Of a stretch of DNA of 64,000 nt, positions 1 to 8,820 are shown piece by piece (the stretch's first letter is position 1; each line of letters begins with the position of its first letter). The position numbers and the translations under genes were made by a program. The DNA is taken from positions 30,869-94,868 of the forward strand of contig NZ_JACTVA010000014.1 of the NCBI RefSeq assembly GCF_014490485.1. Reading direction: 5' to 3'. The notes under the pieces are model-generated. The model saw only the letters and a program-made list of their open reading frames with translations, had not been told where the DNA came from and did no database searches. The DNA comes from Teichococcus aerophilus (lineage in GTDB: Bacteria; Pseudomonadota; Alphaproteobacteria; Acetobacterales; Acetobacteraceae).

Positions 1-469
1 ACTCAAGCCGCTGCAGGAAATCCTCCACCAGCTCGATCCCCGCCGGCGTGGCCAGCAGGTCGATCGGCCGCCGCTGGTCCAGCCCGATCGCCGGCCGTTC
101 CAGCCACTGCTCCGCATCCTCCTGGGAGCCGAGCACGAATGTCGCCTTCGCCAGGATGCTGGCGAATTTCCAGGCCCGGCCGCTCTGCTCGGCATTCAGC
201 GGCTTGGAGGGCGCCTCCCGCCGCCGCTGGAAGGTCCGCAGGCTCATCCCGACGGCCTTTTCCAGCGAGGCGGTCTTCCGCAGCACCAGCAGGTTGTCCA
301 CCAGATGCCGCAGGGCCGTGCCGGGCAGCCCCTGCATCAACAGCTCATGCGCATCCAGCGGGCCATTCAGCGGGTGGCGCAATACGCGGCTGCCGCCCAG
401 CAGCGCGGCCACCCGCTGCAATTCCATGGCCTCGCCCGCCGCCGGGGCGGTGCCAGCGATCGCTGCCAT
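1..469 (-). CDS. Xre/MbcA/ParS toxin-binding domain antitoxin (partial, C-terminus beyond window)
   Basis: The minus-strand frame is open from the chosen ATG at 469 to the window edge and gives about 156 residues. It reads as a DUF2384-type antitoxin. An Xre-like helical part includes a KAVGMSLRTFQRRR helix, and the C-terminal toxin-binding part has the family pattern W-L-x-RP-IGLD-RRPIDLLATPAG followed by a VEDFLQRLE end. The next codon begins with T, which fits the family's usual LEYGVYA-like tail. In this family the partner is normally a RES-domain NAD-degrading toxin encoded just downstream, which would lie outside the window. I chose the start at 469 because a GGAGG sits 5 nt upstream; in-frame ATGs at 484 and 493 are alternatives. 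It lies 50 bp after the ScfR-like gene on the same strand. Confidence 0.8.
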   Translation of the reverse strand, partial: MAAIAGTAPAAGEAMELQRVAALLGGSRVLRHPLNGPLDAHELLMQGLPGTALRHLVDNLLVLRKTASLEKAVGMSLRTFQRRREAPSKPLNAEQSGRAWKFASILAKATFVLGSQEDAEQWLERPAIGLDQRRPIDLLATPAGIELVEDFLQRLE

Positions 470-481
470 CGGAGCCTCCGT

Positions 482-512
482 CATCTGTCGCATTCAATAT
501 GACATCTGTCGC
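482..512 (-). promoter_or_regulatory. Tandem 10-bp direct repeat upstream of antitoxin gene
   Basis: CATCTGTCGC occurs exactly twice, at 482-491 and 503-512, a 21-bp period that puts both copies on one DNA face. The pair lies 13-43 bp upstream of the preferred antitoxin start, in the gap after the ScfR-like gene. Antitoxins of this family often autoregulate by binding such repeats, so an operator role is inferred. Confidence 0.4.
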
Positions 513-519
513 CGCCATT

Positions 520-1908
520 TCAACGCTCGAAGCGCCAGGGTGTCGTGCTCTCCTCGTTCGGGTCCAGGGTCAGGCGGTGCTCCAACGGCGGAAAGGCGCG
601 GCTGCGGCACTCGGCGCGGTCGCACAGGCGGCAGGAAAGGCCGATGCCGATCTTCGCCTCGGCCGGGGCGATGCCGTCCGCGTACACCACCTCCGCCGCC
701 CGGCCGATGTCGCAGCCCATGGCGACCACATGCATCGGCGGCGGTTCCCCCCAGCGCTGGGTCGGACCGGTCAGGGTGCGGGCGAAGCAGAGGAAGGTGG
801 CGCCATCCGGCAGCTCCGCCACCTGCACCCGCATGCTGCCGGGGGTGGCGAAGGCGGTATGCACCACCCAGCGCGGGCAGGAACCGCCGAAGCGTGCGAA
901 GGGGAACCCCGCCGCCGAGAAGCGCTTGTCCACGTTCCCCGCCGGGTCCACCCGCAGGAAGAAGAACGGCACGCCGCGCTGGCCGCTGCGCTGCATCGTC
1001 GCCAGCCGGTGCGCCGCCTGTTCGAAGCTGACGCCGAAGCGCGCCGCCAGCAGGTCCAGGTCATGCCGCAACGTCCGCGCGGCGGCTAGGAAAGCGCCAT
1101 ACGGCATCAGCAGCGCGGCGGCGGCGTAGTTGAGCAGGCCGATGCGGAACAACGCCGCCGCCTCCGTCGTCGTCGGCGCGGCCGGGGCCAGGATGGCCTC
1201 CACGGCATCCCGCGCTTCCAGCAGCATCAGCTGGAAGGCCATCTGGAAGCCGCGGCTCTCGCGTGGCTGGAATTCGGAAAGTTCCAGCAGGCGCGTAGCC
1301 GGATCGTATCGGCGCAGGCTGCCTTCCAGCGGCCCGACGCGCACCCGCACGCCATGCACGCGCCGTAGCCGTTCCGCGACGGCGTGATTCAGTTCCGCCG
1401 GCGCGGCGCCAAGTTCCTCGCCGATCGTCTCGGCCACCTGTTCCAGCGCCGGGAAGTGGTTCGCCTGCTGGTGGAAGAAGTCCCGCGTCTCCTCCGTCGG
1501 CAGCACGATGCGGCGGCCGCTGGGCAGCGCCAGCCCGCTGGAATCCTCCCGCGCGACGCGCAGCGCCCGATACAGGGCCAGCATGGCGCGCGCTGCCTGC
1601 GGTGCGCCCGCGGCCAGGGTGCGGATCTCACCGTCCGGCAACTCCTCCAACCCCAGTATCGGGTCGGCCAGCACTTCCCGCAGCCCGCTTTCCAACTGCC
1701 GCTCCTGGCTGCCGGAGAGGCAATCGAGGTCGACCTGCAAGGTCTGCCCCAGCTTGATCAGCAGCGAGGCGGTCACCGCCCGCTGGTCGTGCTCGATCAG
1801 GTTGAGATAGCTGGCGGAGATGCCAAGCCGTCCGGCCAGGGCCTGCTGCGTCAGGCTCTGCTCCTGCCGCAGGCGGCGCAGCGTACGGCCAATCAGCGGG
1901 CGCGCCAT
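520..1908 (-). CDS. XRE-family short-chain fatty acyl regulator (ScfR/RamB-like)
   Basis: A 462-residue cytoplasmic transcription factor. Residues about 8-62 form an Xre helix-turn-helix (LTQQALAGRLGISASYLNLIE). The middle resembles the IrrE/ImmA-like DUF955 region, and the C-terminal third matches the DUF2083 short-chain fatty acyl-binding module. That module carries a conserved cysteine cluster (GLSCRLCDRAECRSRAFP) and a preceding FGGSCPRW segment. Relatives such as RamB and MSMEG ScfR control glyoxylate-shunt or methylcitrate genes in response to short acyl-CoAs. The divergent isocitrate lyase gene supports the same job here: repression or activation of aceA according to acetate status. 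Its ATG sits directly against a set of TTTAC repeats. Confidence 0.88.
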   Translation of the reverse strand: MARPLIGRTLRRLRQEQSLTQQALAGRLGISASYLNLIEHDQRAVTASLLIKLGQTLQVDLDCLSGSQERQLESGLREVLADPILGLEELPDGEIRTLAAGAPQAARAMLALYRALRVAREDSSGLALPSGRRIVLPTEETRDFFHQQANHFPALEQVAETIGEELGAAPAELNHAVAERLRRVHGVRVRVGPLEGSLRRYDPATRLLELSEFQPRESRGFQMAFQLMLLEARDAVEAILAPAAPTTTEAAALFRIGLLNYAAAALLMPYGAFLAAARTLRHDLDLLAARFGVSFEQAAHRLATMQRSGQRGVPFFFLRVDPAGNVDKRFSAAGFPFARFGGSCPRWVVHTAFATPGSMRVQVAELPDGATFLCFARTLTGPTQRWGEPPPMHVVAMGCDIGRAAEVVYADGIAPAEAKIGIGLSCRLCDRAECRSRAFPPLEHRLTLDPNEESTTPWRFER

Positions 1909-1930
1909 TTTACAACCTTTACGATTTTAC
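1908..1930. promoter_or_regulatory. TTTAC repeat array in the scfR-aceA divergent region
   Basis: Three near-identical TTTAC motifs start at 1909, 1918 and 1926, two of them as TTTTACA/TTTTACAG. They are phased 8-9 bp apart and abut the regulator's start codon. RamB-type regulators bind short AT-rich repeats in their own and target promoters. This array is the best candidate operator for both divergent genes; the assignment is inferred from position only. Confidence 0.35.
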
Positions 1931-2051
1931 AGGGAGGTCTGTGAAGGCGAAGACCTTCTTGCAGGCATCTTCTGACTTTGCCGGGTGATCTTCAGGGCCG
2001 CAACGTGAATGATTCACACAGCCAAACGGCCCACATGACACGGAGACGACG

Positions 2052-3386
2052 ATGCCAAACAACCCGGCCCCTTGCTACGCCCCTGACGGCGCTAACGCCG
2101 CCGGCAGTGCGGACCGCTTCGCCGGCATCCGCCGCGACTACACCCCGGCGGAGGTGGAGCGCCTGGCGGGCTCCTTCCGCATCCGCCACACCCAGGCGGA
2201 GAACGGCGCCCGCCGCCTGTGGCAGCTGCTGCACAGCGAGGCCTTCGTGAACACGTTGGGCGCATTGACTGGCAACCAGGCGCTGCAGCAGGTGAAGGCC
2301 GGGCTAAAGGCGATCTACCTCTCCGGCTGGCAGGTGGCGGCGGACGCCAATTCGGCCGGGGCGATGTACCCGGACCAGTCGCTCTACCCGGTGGACTCCG
2401 TGCCGACGGTGGTGCGTCGGATCAACAACGCGCTGCGCCGCGCCGACCAGATCGCGCATCTGGAAGGGCAGGGCGACCGCACGGAATGGATGGCCCCCAT
2501 CATCGCCGATGCGGAGGCCGGCTTCGGCGGCCCGCTGAATGCCTATGAGCTGATGCGCGCCATGATCGAGGCCGGCGCCGCCGGCGTGCATTTCGAGGAC
2601 CAGCTGGCCAGCGAGAAGAAATGCGGCCACCTGGGCGGCAAGGTGCTGGTGCCGATCAGCCAGCACATCCGCACCCTGAACGCCGCGCGCCTGGCCGCGG
2701 ATGTGGAGGGCGTGCCTACCGTGCTGCTCTGCCGCACCGATGCGGAGAGCGCCCAGTTGCTGACGGCCGATATCGACGAACGCGACCGTCCCTTCATCAG
2801 TGGCGAGCGAACACCGGAAGGGTTCTTCCGCATCAGGCCCGGCATCGGCAAAGCCTACGCCATAGCCCGTGGCCTGGCCTATGCGCCCTATGCCGACCTG
2901 CTGTGGTGGGAGACCTCCGAGCCCGACCTGGACGACGCCCGCGCCTTCGCCGAGGCCATCCACCGCGAGTACCCGGGTAAGCTGCTGGCCTATAACTGTT
3001 CCCCCAGCTTCAACTGGAAGCGGAAGATGAGCGAGGCGCAGGCGGAACGCTTCCAGCGCGAGATCGGCGCCATGGGCTACAAGTTCCAGTTCATCACTCT
3101 GGCCGGCTTCCACAGCCTCAACCACGGCATGTTCCGCCTGGCGCGCGGCTACCGGGACCGCGGCATGGCGGCCTATTCCGAGCTGCAGCAGGCCGAGTTC
3201 GCGTCCGAGGCCGATGGCTACACCGCGACGCGCCACCAGCGCGAGGTCGGCGTCGGCTATTTCGACGCGGTGGCCACGGCGGCCTCCGGCGGCACATCGA
3301 GCACCACCGCCATGGCCCGCAGCACCGAGGCCGCGCAGTTCCACGACCATCACCCTGCCCCCGCCGCCCCGGCGATGGCCAAGTAG
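2052..3386 (+). CDS. aceA: Isocitrate lyase
   Basis: A 444-residue glyoxylate-shunt enzyme that cleaves isocitrate to glyoxylate and succinate in the cytoplasm. The catalytic signature KKCGH is at residues 189-193 (Cys191 is the general acid/base). Other family blocks are present: the [10 protein letters not shown] motif near residue 91, the [11 protein letters not shown]g-binding motif near 151, and a [10 protein letters not shown] motif late in the protein. Length and motifs fit the short bacterial AceA class rather than methylisocitrate lyase. The ATG follows a purine-rich ACGGAGACGACG. The gene is divergent from the ScfR-like regulator, which is the usual arrangement for acetate/acyl-CoA control. 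A His/Ala-rich extension (about 25 residues) closes the C-terminus. Confidence 0.97.
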   Translation: MPNNPAPCYAPDGANAAGSADRFAGIRRDYTPAEVERLAGSFRIRHTQAENGARRLWQLLHSEAFVNTLGALTGNQALQQVKAGLKAIYLSGWQVAADANSAGAMYPDQSLYPVDSVPTVVRRINNALRRADQIAHLEGQGDRTEWMAPIIADAEAGFGGPLNAYELMRAMIEAGAAGVHFEDQLASEKKCGHLGGKVLVPISQHIRTLNAARLAADVEGVPTVLLCRTDAESAQLLTADIDERDRPFISGERTPEGFFRIRPGIGKAYAIARGLAYAPYADLLWWETSEPDLDDARAFAEAIHREYPGKLLAYNCSPSFNWKRKMSEAQAERFQREIGAMGYKFQFITLAGFHSLNHGMFRLARGYRDRGMAAYSELQQAEFASEADGYTATRHQREVGVGYFDAVATAASGGTSSTTAMARSTEAAQFHDHHPAPAAPAMAK

Positions 3387-3398
3387 AGGATGCCTCCC

Positions 3399-3560
3399 AT
3401 GGATCACGAACAGGATTTCGACGACGGGCTGGTGCACCACCATCACTGGGCCGCCAAGCCCGCCGTGGCAGCCCGGCCGCACCGCCTGCCGGGCCCGCCC
3501 GATACCTCGCTGATCCCAACGCCGAGCACCGCCTACCGGGACGACGATCTGGAAGGCTGA
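3399..3560 (+). CDS. Small hypothetical protein downstream of aceA
   Basis: A 53-residue frame beginning 12 bp after the aceA stop. AGAGG at the aceA stop codon is about 9 nt from this ATG, so it is preferred over the in-frame ATG at 3390, which would leave no spacing. The product is acidic at its start, then has a HHHH run and a proline-rich middle, and ends DDDLEG. I do not recognise a family. It probably shares the aceA transcript, because a strong terminator lies just after it. The histidine cluster could bind metal, but that is speculation. Confidence 0.5.
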   Translation: MDHEQDFDDGLVHHHHWAAKPAVAARPHRLPGPPDTSLIPTPSTAYRDDDLEG

Positions 3561-3584
3561 ACTCTCCACGGATCGCCGCCCGGC

Positions 3585-3620
3585 ACGGGCCACCGCTTAG
3601 GCGGTGGCCCGTTTGCGTTG
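3585..3620 (+). terminator. Rho-independent terminator after aceA unit
   Basis: A perfect 12-bp stem (ACGGGCCACCGC / GCGGTGGCCCGT, 3585-3596 and 3601-3612) with a TTAG loop is followed by TTGCGTTG. It ends the aceA plus small-ORF transcript. Confidence 0.85.
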
Positions 3621-4381
3621 ACGCGCCCCCGCTGAGGCCTGAGGCGTGACGGTGCGTTACGCGGCGTCAAATAAATCGATTCCGGATTGAATATCGGTGG
3701 CGATGGCGGGTGGCGGCCCAGAGTATTGGATCAGCCGCCCCGGTCTTTCCGATTCATCAGGCTTCGGCCCGTTTCCGCGTGACGCGGTAACGTCGGCCTG
3801 CCTGTCCGGCCCGCCCTTTCAGGCCGTGACCATCCATTCAGCAGACATCTACAGATGCAGGTCAGCTATGCTGCGCCGCACAATGCTGCCTGCGATGCCC
3901 CGGCAGGGCTGCAGATGCCGCGTTGAACCTGTTGAATTGTCGTGATTCAGACCGCCCAGGCGCCTGCCAAGCCAAGGCTCACTGAGCGTTCGGACTCGGC
4001 AAGCAATCGTCAAGCGAAGCCGGGAGCCGCCAGTAACTCCTGTGAAGAAATGGCGACAAATACCTAACCTTACCAACAGCGGTCTCGTCGCCCGGCTTTG
4101 CATCTACTGGCTCTCACTGCTCCGCTCCAGCCGGATGAGGCGGGGCGCCGGGCCTGAGCCGAACATTATGTTTACGCATCGGAATTGCATAACTGTAAGA
4201 TTTTTCGACGATATTGCAATCCTCACAGAATTGTGGGATCAAATCCCCGGTGCCAGAGTCTTGACAGTTTGGCGCTGAGTCTTGGTCGGGAACGTGGATT
4301 CAATAACGAATCAATTTTATTGATTATGTACTGAGATCACAACGAACTTCCCAAGGTTTTTCTTCGAAGGATTTATCCTGG
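3621..4381. other. 761-bp gap without a convincing gene; leader of the exoprotein
   Basis: Base composition here is clearly more AT-rich than the flanks, especially 4140-4380. The short frames present (82 and 78 codons) lack family resemblance, have poor codon usage for this genome and weak ribosome sites, so I do not call them. The last 200 bp probably contain the promoter of the downstream exoprotein. A TTGACA is present at 4261-4266, but I cannot pair it with a good -10. Confidence 0.5.
4309..4325. promoter_or_regulatory. AT-rich palindrome upstream of exoprotein gene
   Basis: AATCAAT-TTT-ATTGATT forms a perfect 7-bp dyad centred 65 bp before the start codon. Such symmetry in an otherwise GC-rich genome suggests a regulator site; the cognate factor is unknown. 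Confidence 0.3.
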
Positions 4382-6922
4382 ATGCAGATTGATTTGAACC
4401 TGGAGAATGCCGGGGCCGATACCCTTGCGGGCGGCATCACGACATTCGGACAGGTCTTCACCCAGGGCGAAGTCAGCGCAAAGGCTGGCCTTGTCGCCAC
4501 GGTGAACGGCGTCGACATCCCGGTGCAAATGGATGTTAAGACGACCTATGCCGATGGCTCGGTCAAAATGGCCGTGCTGTCCATGGCTCGTCCCGACCTC
4601 CCGGCAGGGGCTATCGTGGATGTCGCCCTGTCCACGGTGGCCTCCGCCACCGCTTCCACGCCGATCGATCTCTCTTCGGCCCTGAACAGCCATTCCTTTG
4701 CGGTGGATCTCACCAGCCAGGGCCAGACCACCCATGTCGACGTTCTGGCCGCGCTGAAGCAGGCGCTCGCCGACGGCACTGCCAGCTTCTGGCAGAAGGG
4801 CGACTTGGCAACCCAGGCGCGGGTCGAGATCCCGCTTGATGGCTCCCAGCGCCTGATCTTCGACGTCACCGCCTTCAAGGGCGGCGGGATGAGCGTCGAG
4901 GCGCAGTTCAACAATGACGGTGTCATGGGGACCGATGGCGGCCGGGTCAACTACAAGGTCGCCGTCTCCATGGACGGCCAGGTGGTGGCTGAGGAGCATG
5001 TGAACCAGGCTCAGTACCAGAACTGGCACCAGAGCTACTCGTCCAACGGTACCGATGGCGGCCAGGGCCTGGGCGATCCCGCCGAAGGCTGGCTGAACAT
5101 CCGTCAGGACATCGCGCATCTGCAGGCCACCGGCGCGGTTGCGCATTACGACCTTACCGTCGGTATCTCGGACACGATGCTGGACGGCTTCGCCACCGCG
5201 ACCCAGTCCAATGGCTGGGGTGACCCGCTGGCGACCAACGAAGTCAGCCAGTTCATGCCCGGCACCGGCGCGCGTGCCGATATCGGCATCACCACGGAAT
5301 CCAACACCGCCTGGCTGATGTCCCAGGACCCGCGCGCCGCCGCTTACGCGCTGGGTCAGGCCGAGACCGCCAGCGCCGTCACCTGGCATCTCTGGGACAC
5401 CGCCAACAAGGGCTGGCTCAGCACCGAAGATTATCCGAGCCTATGGACGGATGAGCGCGGCGGCACCGGCTCGGCTGGCGATGCCTCCTCGGGTGGCCTG
5501 ACGCAGCAGATCGGCAACAGCTCCGGCTGGGACCTGGATTCCGCGCATCAGCCGGACCTGTCCTACGTCCCGTACCTGATGACCGGCCAGCGCTGGATGC
5601 TGGACAACCTGAACGCCCAGGCCAGCTGGAACATCGTGGCGCAGTGGCCGTCCGACCGCGCCAATGCCAACGACATCGTGGTCGACGGCAACCAGGTGCG
5701 CGGCGCCGCCTGGGCGCTGCGCCAGATCGACGAGGCCGCCTGGGCCGCGCCGGATGGCAGCGCCGAGAAGGCCTACTTCACCGAAGCCTCCGAAGCCAAC
5801 TGGTCCTGGCTTGTCTCCAAGATCCCGGAATGGACGGCGGAGCAGGGCGAGGCGCATGGCTGGTTGCCCGGCGTCTACGGCGTCGATGGTGCCATGCCGC
5901 CGTGGCAGCAGGATTATTTCGCCTCCACCGTCATCGCCGCCGCCAGCCGCGGCAATGCCGATGCGCTGACCTTCCTGGAATGGCAGACCAACTTCCTGGT
6001 CGGTCGCTTCACGCATGAAGGGCAGGGCTTCGACCAGCATGACGGCGCCGCCTACCTGATCGCCATCGCGGATGGCAGCGGCAAGCCGTACCAGACCTGG
6101 GCCGAGATCGGTGCGCAGACGGACGCGCATGGCTGGTCCAACAACCAGGGTTGGGACAACAGCCAGGGCGACTACGCGCAGCTCGCACTCGCCACTCTCG
6201 CCGGTATCGCGCACCTGACCGGCTCGGCCGAGGCCGCCGCCGCGTACGAGGCGCTGGTGGCCGACAACGCGCCCTTCAGCACCGCGGCGGACTTTGCCCG
6301 TGACCCGACCTTCGCGCTGGCCGCGCCGGGCACGATCAACATCTCGCCCACCCTTCCGGTGACGCCGCCGGTGGTGATCCCGCCGATCACGATTCCGCCC
6401 GTCGTCATCCCCCCTGTGGTGACGACGCCGGAGATCACGCTGCCGGGCACCCCGTCCTCCAGCACGGATGGCAGCGGCACCCCGGTGGTCACTCCGCCGA
6501 CAGACACGACGCCGGCCAAGCCGCTCGACCCGGCCGGCAGTGTCTCGCTCTCCATCTGGCTTGGTGCCGATTCCTGGCGCGGAGATCCGAAGGCGATCGT
6601 GACCGTGGATGGCGTCACCGCCTTCCATGGCAACGTCTCGGCCAGCCATGAGAGCGGCGGCATGGAGATCCATCTGGGCGATGTCTCCGCGCGGGACACG
6701 CATGTGGTGGAAGTGGAGTACCTCAACGATGTCTGGGGCGGCGATCACAACCACGACCGCAACCTGTATGTCGAGGATGTGCGCCTGAACGGTGTGTCCA
6801 CCGGTGATAGCGCACCGATGGAGAAGTCCGGGACGGTGACGTTCGACGTCTCATACCAGGATGACCCGCAGCACGCCGTGGCGCCTGCCATGGTGGTCAC
6901 CGACCACATCTTTATCAGCTGA
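4382..6922 (+). CDS. Large exoprotein with C-terminal CBM60-like carbohydrate-binding domain
   Basis: An 846-residue protein with GAAGGA 10 nt before the ATG. Residues 1-~645 form a large conserved region, rich in aromatics and Asn/Asp, that resembles hypothetical proteins of Methylobacterium and Roseomonas. I recognise no catalytic motif in it. A Pro/Val/Ile/Thr-rich linker follows (about 650-715). Residues about 719-812 match the Ca-dependent xylan-binding module type (CBM60/PF16841), with the aromatic/acidic block DVWGGDHNHDRNLYVEDVRL. No Sec or Tat signal peptide is visible and no RTX repeats are present, so the export route is unclear. A polysaccharide-active or adhesive surface role is inferred from the binding module. 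It converges on the PEP-CTERM gene. Confidence 0.7.
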   Translation: MQIDLNLENAGADTLAGGITTFGQVFTQGEVSAKAGLVATVNGVDIPVQMDVKTTYADGSVKMAVLSMARPDLPAGAIVDVALSTVASATASTPIDLSSALNSHSFAVDLTSQGQTTHVDVLAALKQALADGTASFWQKGDLATQARVEIPLDGSQRLIFDVTAFKGGGMSVEAQFNNDGVMGTDGGRVNYKVAVSMDGQVVAEEHVNQAQYQNWHQSYSSNGTDGGQGLGDPAEGWLNIRQDIAHLQATGAVAHYDLTVGISDTMLDGFATATQSNGWGDPLATNEVSQFMPGTGARADIGITTESNTAWLMSQDPRAAAYALGQAETASAVTWHLWDTANKGWLSTEDYPSLWTDERGGTGSAGDASSGGLTQQIGNSSGWDLDSAHQPDLSYVPYLMTGQRWMLDNLNAQASWNIVAQWPSDRANANDIVVDGNQVRGAAWALRQIDEAAWAAPDGSAEKAYFTEASEANWSWLVSKIPEWTAEQGEAHGWLPGVYGVDGAMPPWQQDYFASTVIAAASRGNADALTFLEWQTNFLVGRFTHEGQGFDQHDGAAYLIAIADGSGKPYQTWAEIGAQTDAHGWSNNQGWDNSQGDYAQLALATLAGIAHLTGSAEAAAAYEALVADNAPFSTAADFARDPTFALAAPGTINISPTLPVTPPVVIPPITIPPVVIPPVVTTPEITLPGTPSSSTDGSGTPVVTPPTDTTPAKPLDPAGSVSLSIWLGADSWRGDPKAIVTVDGVTAFHGNVSASHESGGMEIHLGDVSARDTHVVEVEYLNDVWGGDHNHDRNLYVEDVRLNGVSTGDSAPMEKSGTVTFDVSYQDDPQHAVAPAMVVTDHIFIS

Positions 6923-6978
6923 GGTCGGGCTGATTTCGATGACTGGCTGAGCACGCCATCATCGTTTGCGTATGAAAC

Positions 6979-7010
6979 ACACGGGGCGGCCCCTTGGGTC
7001 CGCCCCGTGT
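6979..7010. terminator. Bidirectional terminator between convergent genes
   Basis: An 11-bp perfect stem ACACGGGGCGG / CCGCCCCGTGT (6979-6989 and 7000-7010) with a 10-nt loop lies between the exoprotein stop and the stop of the convergent DUF1194 gene. It is flanked by AAAC on one side and GTTCCTG on the other. Confidence 0.75.
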
Positions 7011-7031
7011 TCCTGCACGTTGGCGGTCGGA

Positions 7032-7811
7032 TCAGGCCGCGCGGGCGGCCCGGCGACGGCGCGCCACGCCCAGCGCTGCCAGGCCGAAGCCGAACAGGGC
7101 GAGGGACGCGGGCTCCGGCACGCGGATCTCACGCACCAGCTTCCGCTCGATCGCCTGGGCGAAGTCGCCGAAGTCGTTGGCGATTTCCAGGAAGCCGTTG
7201 GCGCCGCCGACGATGCTGTTCTGGTAGAACGCAGCCACGCCAGCCTCGCCCAGAATGGCCAGGCCGTTGATGGTGTCGACGCCGCCAGCCAGCGCATTGT
7301 TGCGGGCAGTGGCGGTATTCACGCCATCGTTCTGCACGCCGTCACCGGAGACGTCGATGACCTGGCGCGCGGACTCGTAGCCATTGTTGTTGAACAGCGG
7401 CGCTGCGAAGTTCAGCGCGTTGCCCGGTGCCGTCTGGCCGCTATAGGCACGGGCGATGCTGTTGATCGCGGCGGCGAAGGAGTTGGCGGTGGTGGCGCTG
7501 TTGATCAGCGTCCAGCCGACCGACTGCGTCGCCTGGCCGGCGCCGGACCACTGGATGAAGTTGACGGCGATGGCGCCGCCCACGCTATCCAGGATCGCGG
7601 CCTGCACGGCGGCGCTCTGGAAGGCCTGGACGTAGCCCTGCTTCTGCAGGTTGTACTCGCTGGTGTCGATGCTGCCTGATACGTCGATCAGCAGCGACAG
7701 TTCCAGCCCGACCGGCACGGCATAGGCCGGGGCGGTGAAGGCAACGGGAGCGGCGATGACTGCGATGGCAGCCAGTCCTCTCACGGAGCGGCACATCGTC
7801 AAGACTGACAT
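7032..7811 (-). CDS. DUF1194 von Willebrand-type protein with PEP-CTERM anchor
   Basis: A 259-residue exported protein. AGGAGG lies 8 nt before the ATG at 7811; an upstream in-frame start adds 29 Cys/Trp-rich residues and is rejected. A Sec signal peptide occupies residues 1-31 (cleavage near AYA-VP). A VWA-like DUF1194 domain follows, with the MIDAS-type DVSGSID motif at residues 43-49. The C-terminus is a classic PEP-CTERM sorting signal: VPEPASLALF, a hydrophobic stretch, then an RRRR cluster. PEP-CTERM proteins are processed by exosortase and linked to exopolysaccharide production, and no exosortase gene is in this window. Convergence with a carbohydrate-binding exoprotein hints at a shared envelope or biofilm function. 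Confidence 0.85.
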   Translation of the reverse strand: MSVLTMCRSVRGLAAIAVIAAPVAFTAPAYAVPVGLELSLLIDVSGSIDTSEYNLQKQGYVQAFQSAAVQAAILDSVGGAIAVNFIQWSGAGQATQSVGWTLINSATTANSFAAAINSIARAYSGQTAPGNALNFAAPLFNNNGYESARQVIDVSGDGVQNDGVNTATARNNALAGGVDTINGLAILGEAGVAAFYQNSIVGGANGFLEIANDFGDFAQAIERKLVREIRVPEPASLALFGFGLAALGVARRRRAARAA

Positions 7812-7986
7812 TGGATAATCCTCCTGTACGGAAGCCGGCCTTGCTGGCTGCCTCCAGCCACAGCAACAGCAAGCCCCGTGCCAGGATATAAAATTCATAT
7901 TTAACAGTGCATTATAACATTAACATTCCGATAAGTGATCGACCTGTAAGGATGGTGCGTTGCAAAAGTCCAGCTCGCGCTCGGCC

Positions 7987-8820
7987 TCAGCCCGCCGCAT
8001 CCCAGGTGGGTGCGAGGCCTGGGGGGCTCACCAGGCGCCCATCCGGACGCGCCAGGGCGTGGATGGCCGCCATCTCCGCCGCGTCCAGCACAAGGTCGGC
8101 GATGGCCAGGTTCTCGGTCGCCCGGTCCTCCCGCACGGTCTTGGAGAGCGCCACGACGCCTTCCTGCTGCACCAGCCAGCGCAGCACCACCTGCGCCACG
8201 CTCCGGCTATGCCGGGCGGCGATGTCGCGCAGCACCGGGTCCTGCAACACCTTGCCATCGGCCATGGGGTAGTAGGCCGTCAGCGCCATCCCCGCCGCAC
8301 GCGCGGCCTCCAGCACGAAGGACTGGTCCAGATAGGGGTGGTACTCCACCTGGTTGGTCACCAGCGGCGCGGCGCTCAGCCCTGCGGCCTCGGCCATCTG
8401 GGCGGTGTTGAAGTTGCTGATGCCAATATGCCGCGCCCTGCCAGCCTGCCGCACGGCATTCAGCGCGCCGATCTGCTCAGCCAGCGGTACGGCGTCGTTC
8501 GGCCAGTGCAGCAGCAGCAAATCCACGTAGTCGGTGCGCAGCCTGCCCAGGCTCTCATCGACCGAGCGCTGCAGGTCCCCCTGGCGGTAACGGTCCACCC
8601 ACACCTTGGTCGTCAGGAACACCTCGCCCCGGGCTATGCCGGAGCGGGCGATGCCTTCGCCCACCGCGGCCTCGTTGCCATAGGCCTGGGCGGTGTCGAT
8701 ATGGCGGAAGCCGAGCTTCAGGACCTGCGGCACCATGCGCACCACATCCGGCTCCGCCATTCGGAAGGTGCCGAAGCCGAGGGCGGGGATCTGCGCGCCA
8801 TGCGCGATGACGTCATGCAT
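7987..8820 (-). CDS. Aldo/keto reductase (2,5-diketo-D-gluconate reductase-like)
   Basis: A 277-residue NADPH-dependent reductase of the AKR superfamily. The catalytic tetrad is visible: Asp42 and Tyr47 in DTAQAYGNE, Lys72 in TTKVW and His105 in LLLHWP. The usual SNF substrate-loop block (GISNFN) and a NQVEYHPYL strand follow. Length is typical for the AKR5/DkgB-type group. The start at 8820 is preferred because GGAG lies about 9 nt upstream; a 26-residue N-terminal extension to 8898 lacks family similarity. The next gene on this strand (HmoA-like) starts at 9259 and ends 118 bp upstream, so co-transcription is possible. The substrate is not predictable. Confidence 0.9.
   Translation of the reverse strand: MHDVIAHGAQIPALGFGTFRMAEPDVVRMVPQVLKLGFRHIDTAQAYGNEAAVGEGIARSGIARGEVFLTTKVWVDRYRQGDLQRSVDESLGRLRTDYVDLLLLHWPNDAVPLAEQIGALNAVRQAGRARHIGISNFNTAQMAEAAGLSAAPLVTNQVEYHPYLDQSFVLEAARAAGMALTAYYPMADGKVLQDPVLRDIAARHSRSVAQVVLRWLVQQEGVVALSKTVREDRATENLAIADLVLDAAEMAAIHALARPDGRLVSPPGLAPTWDAAG

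Noticed and set aside
3697..4278. Small frames of 82 and 78 codons in the AT-richer gap
   Set aside because: They have no recognisable domain, poor ribosome sites and codon usage unlike neighbours. I treat the region as non-coding.
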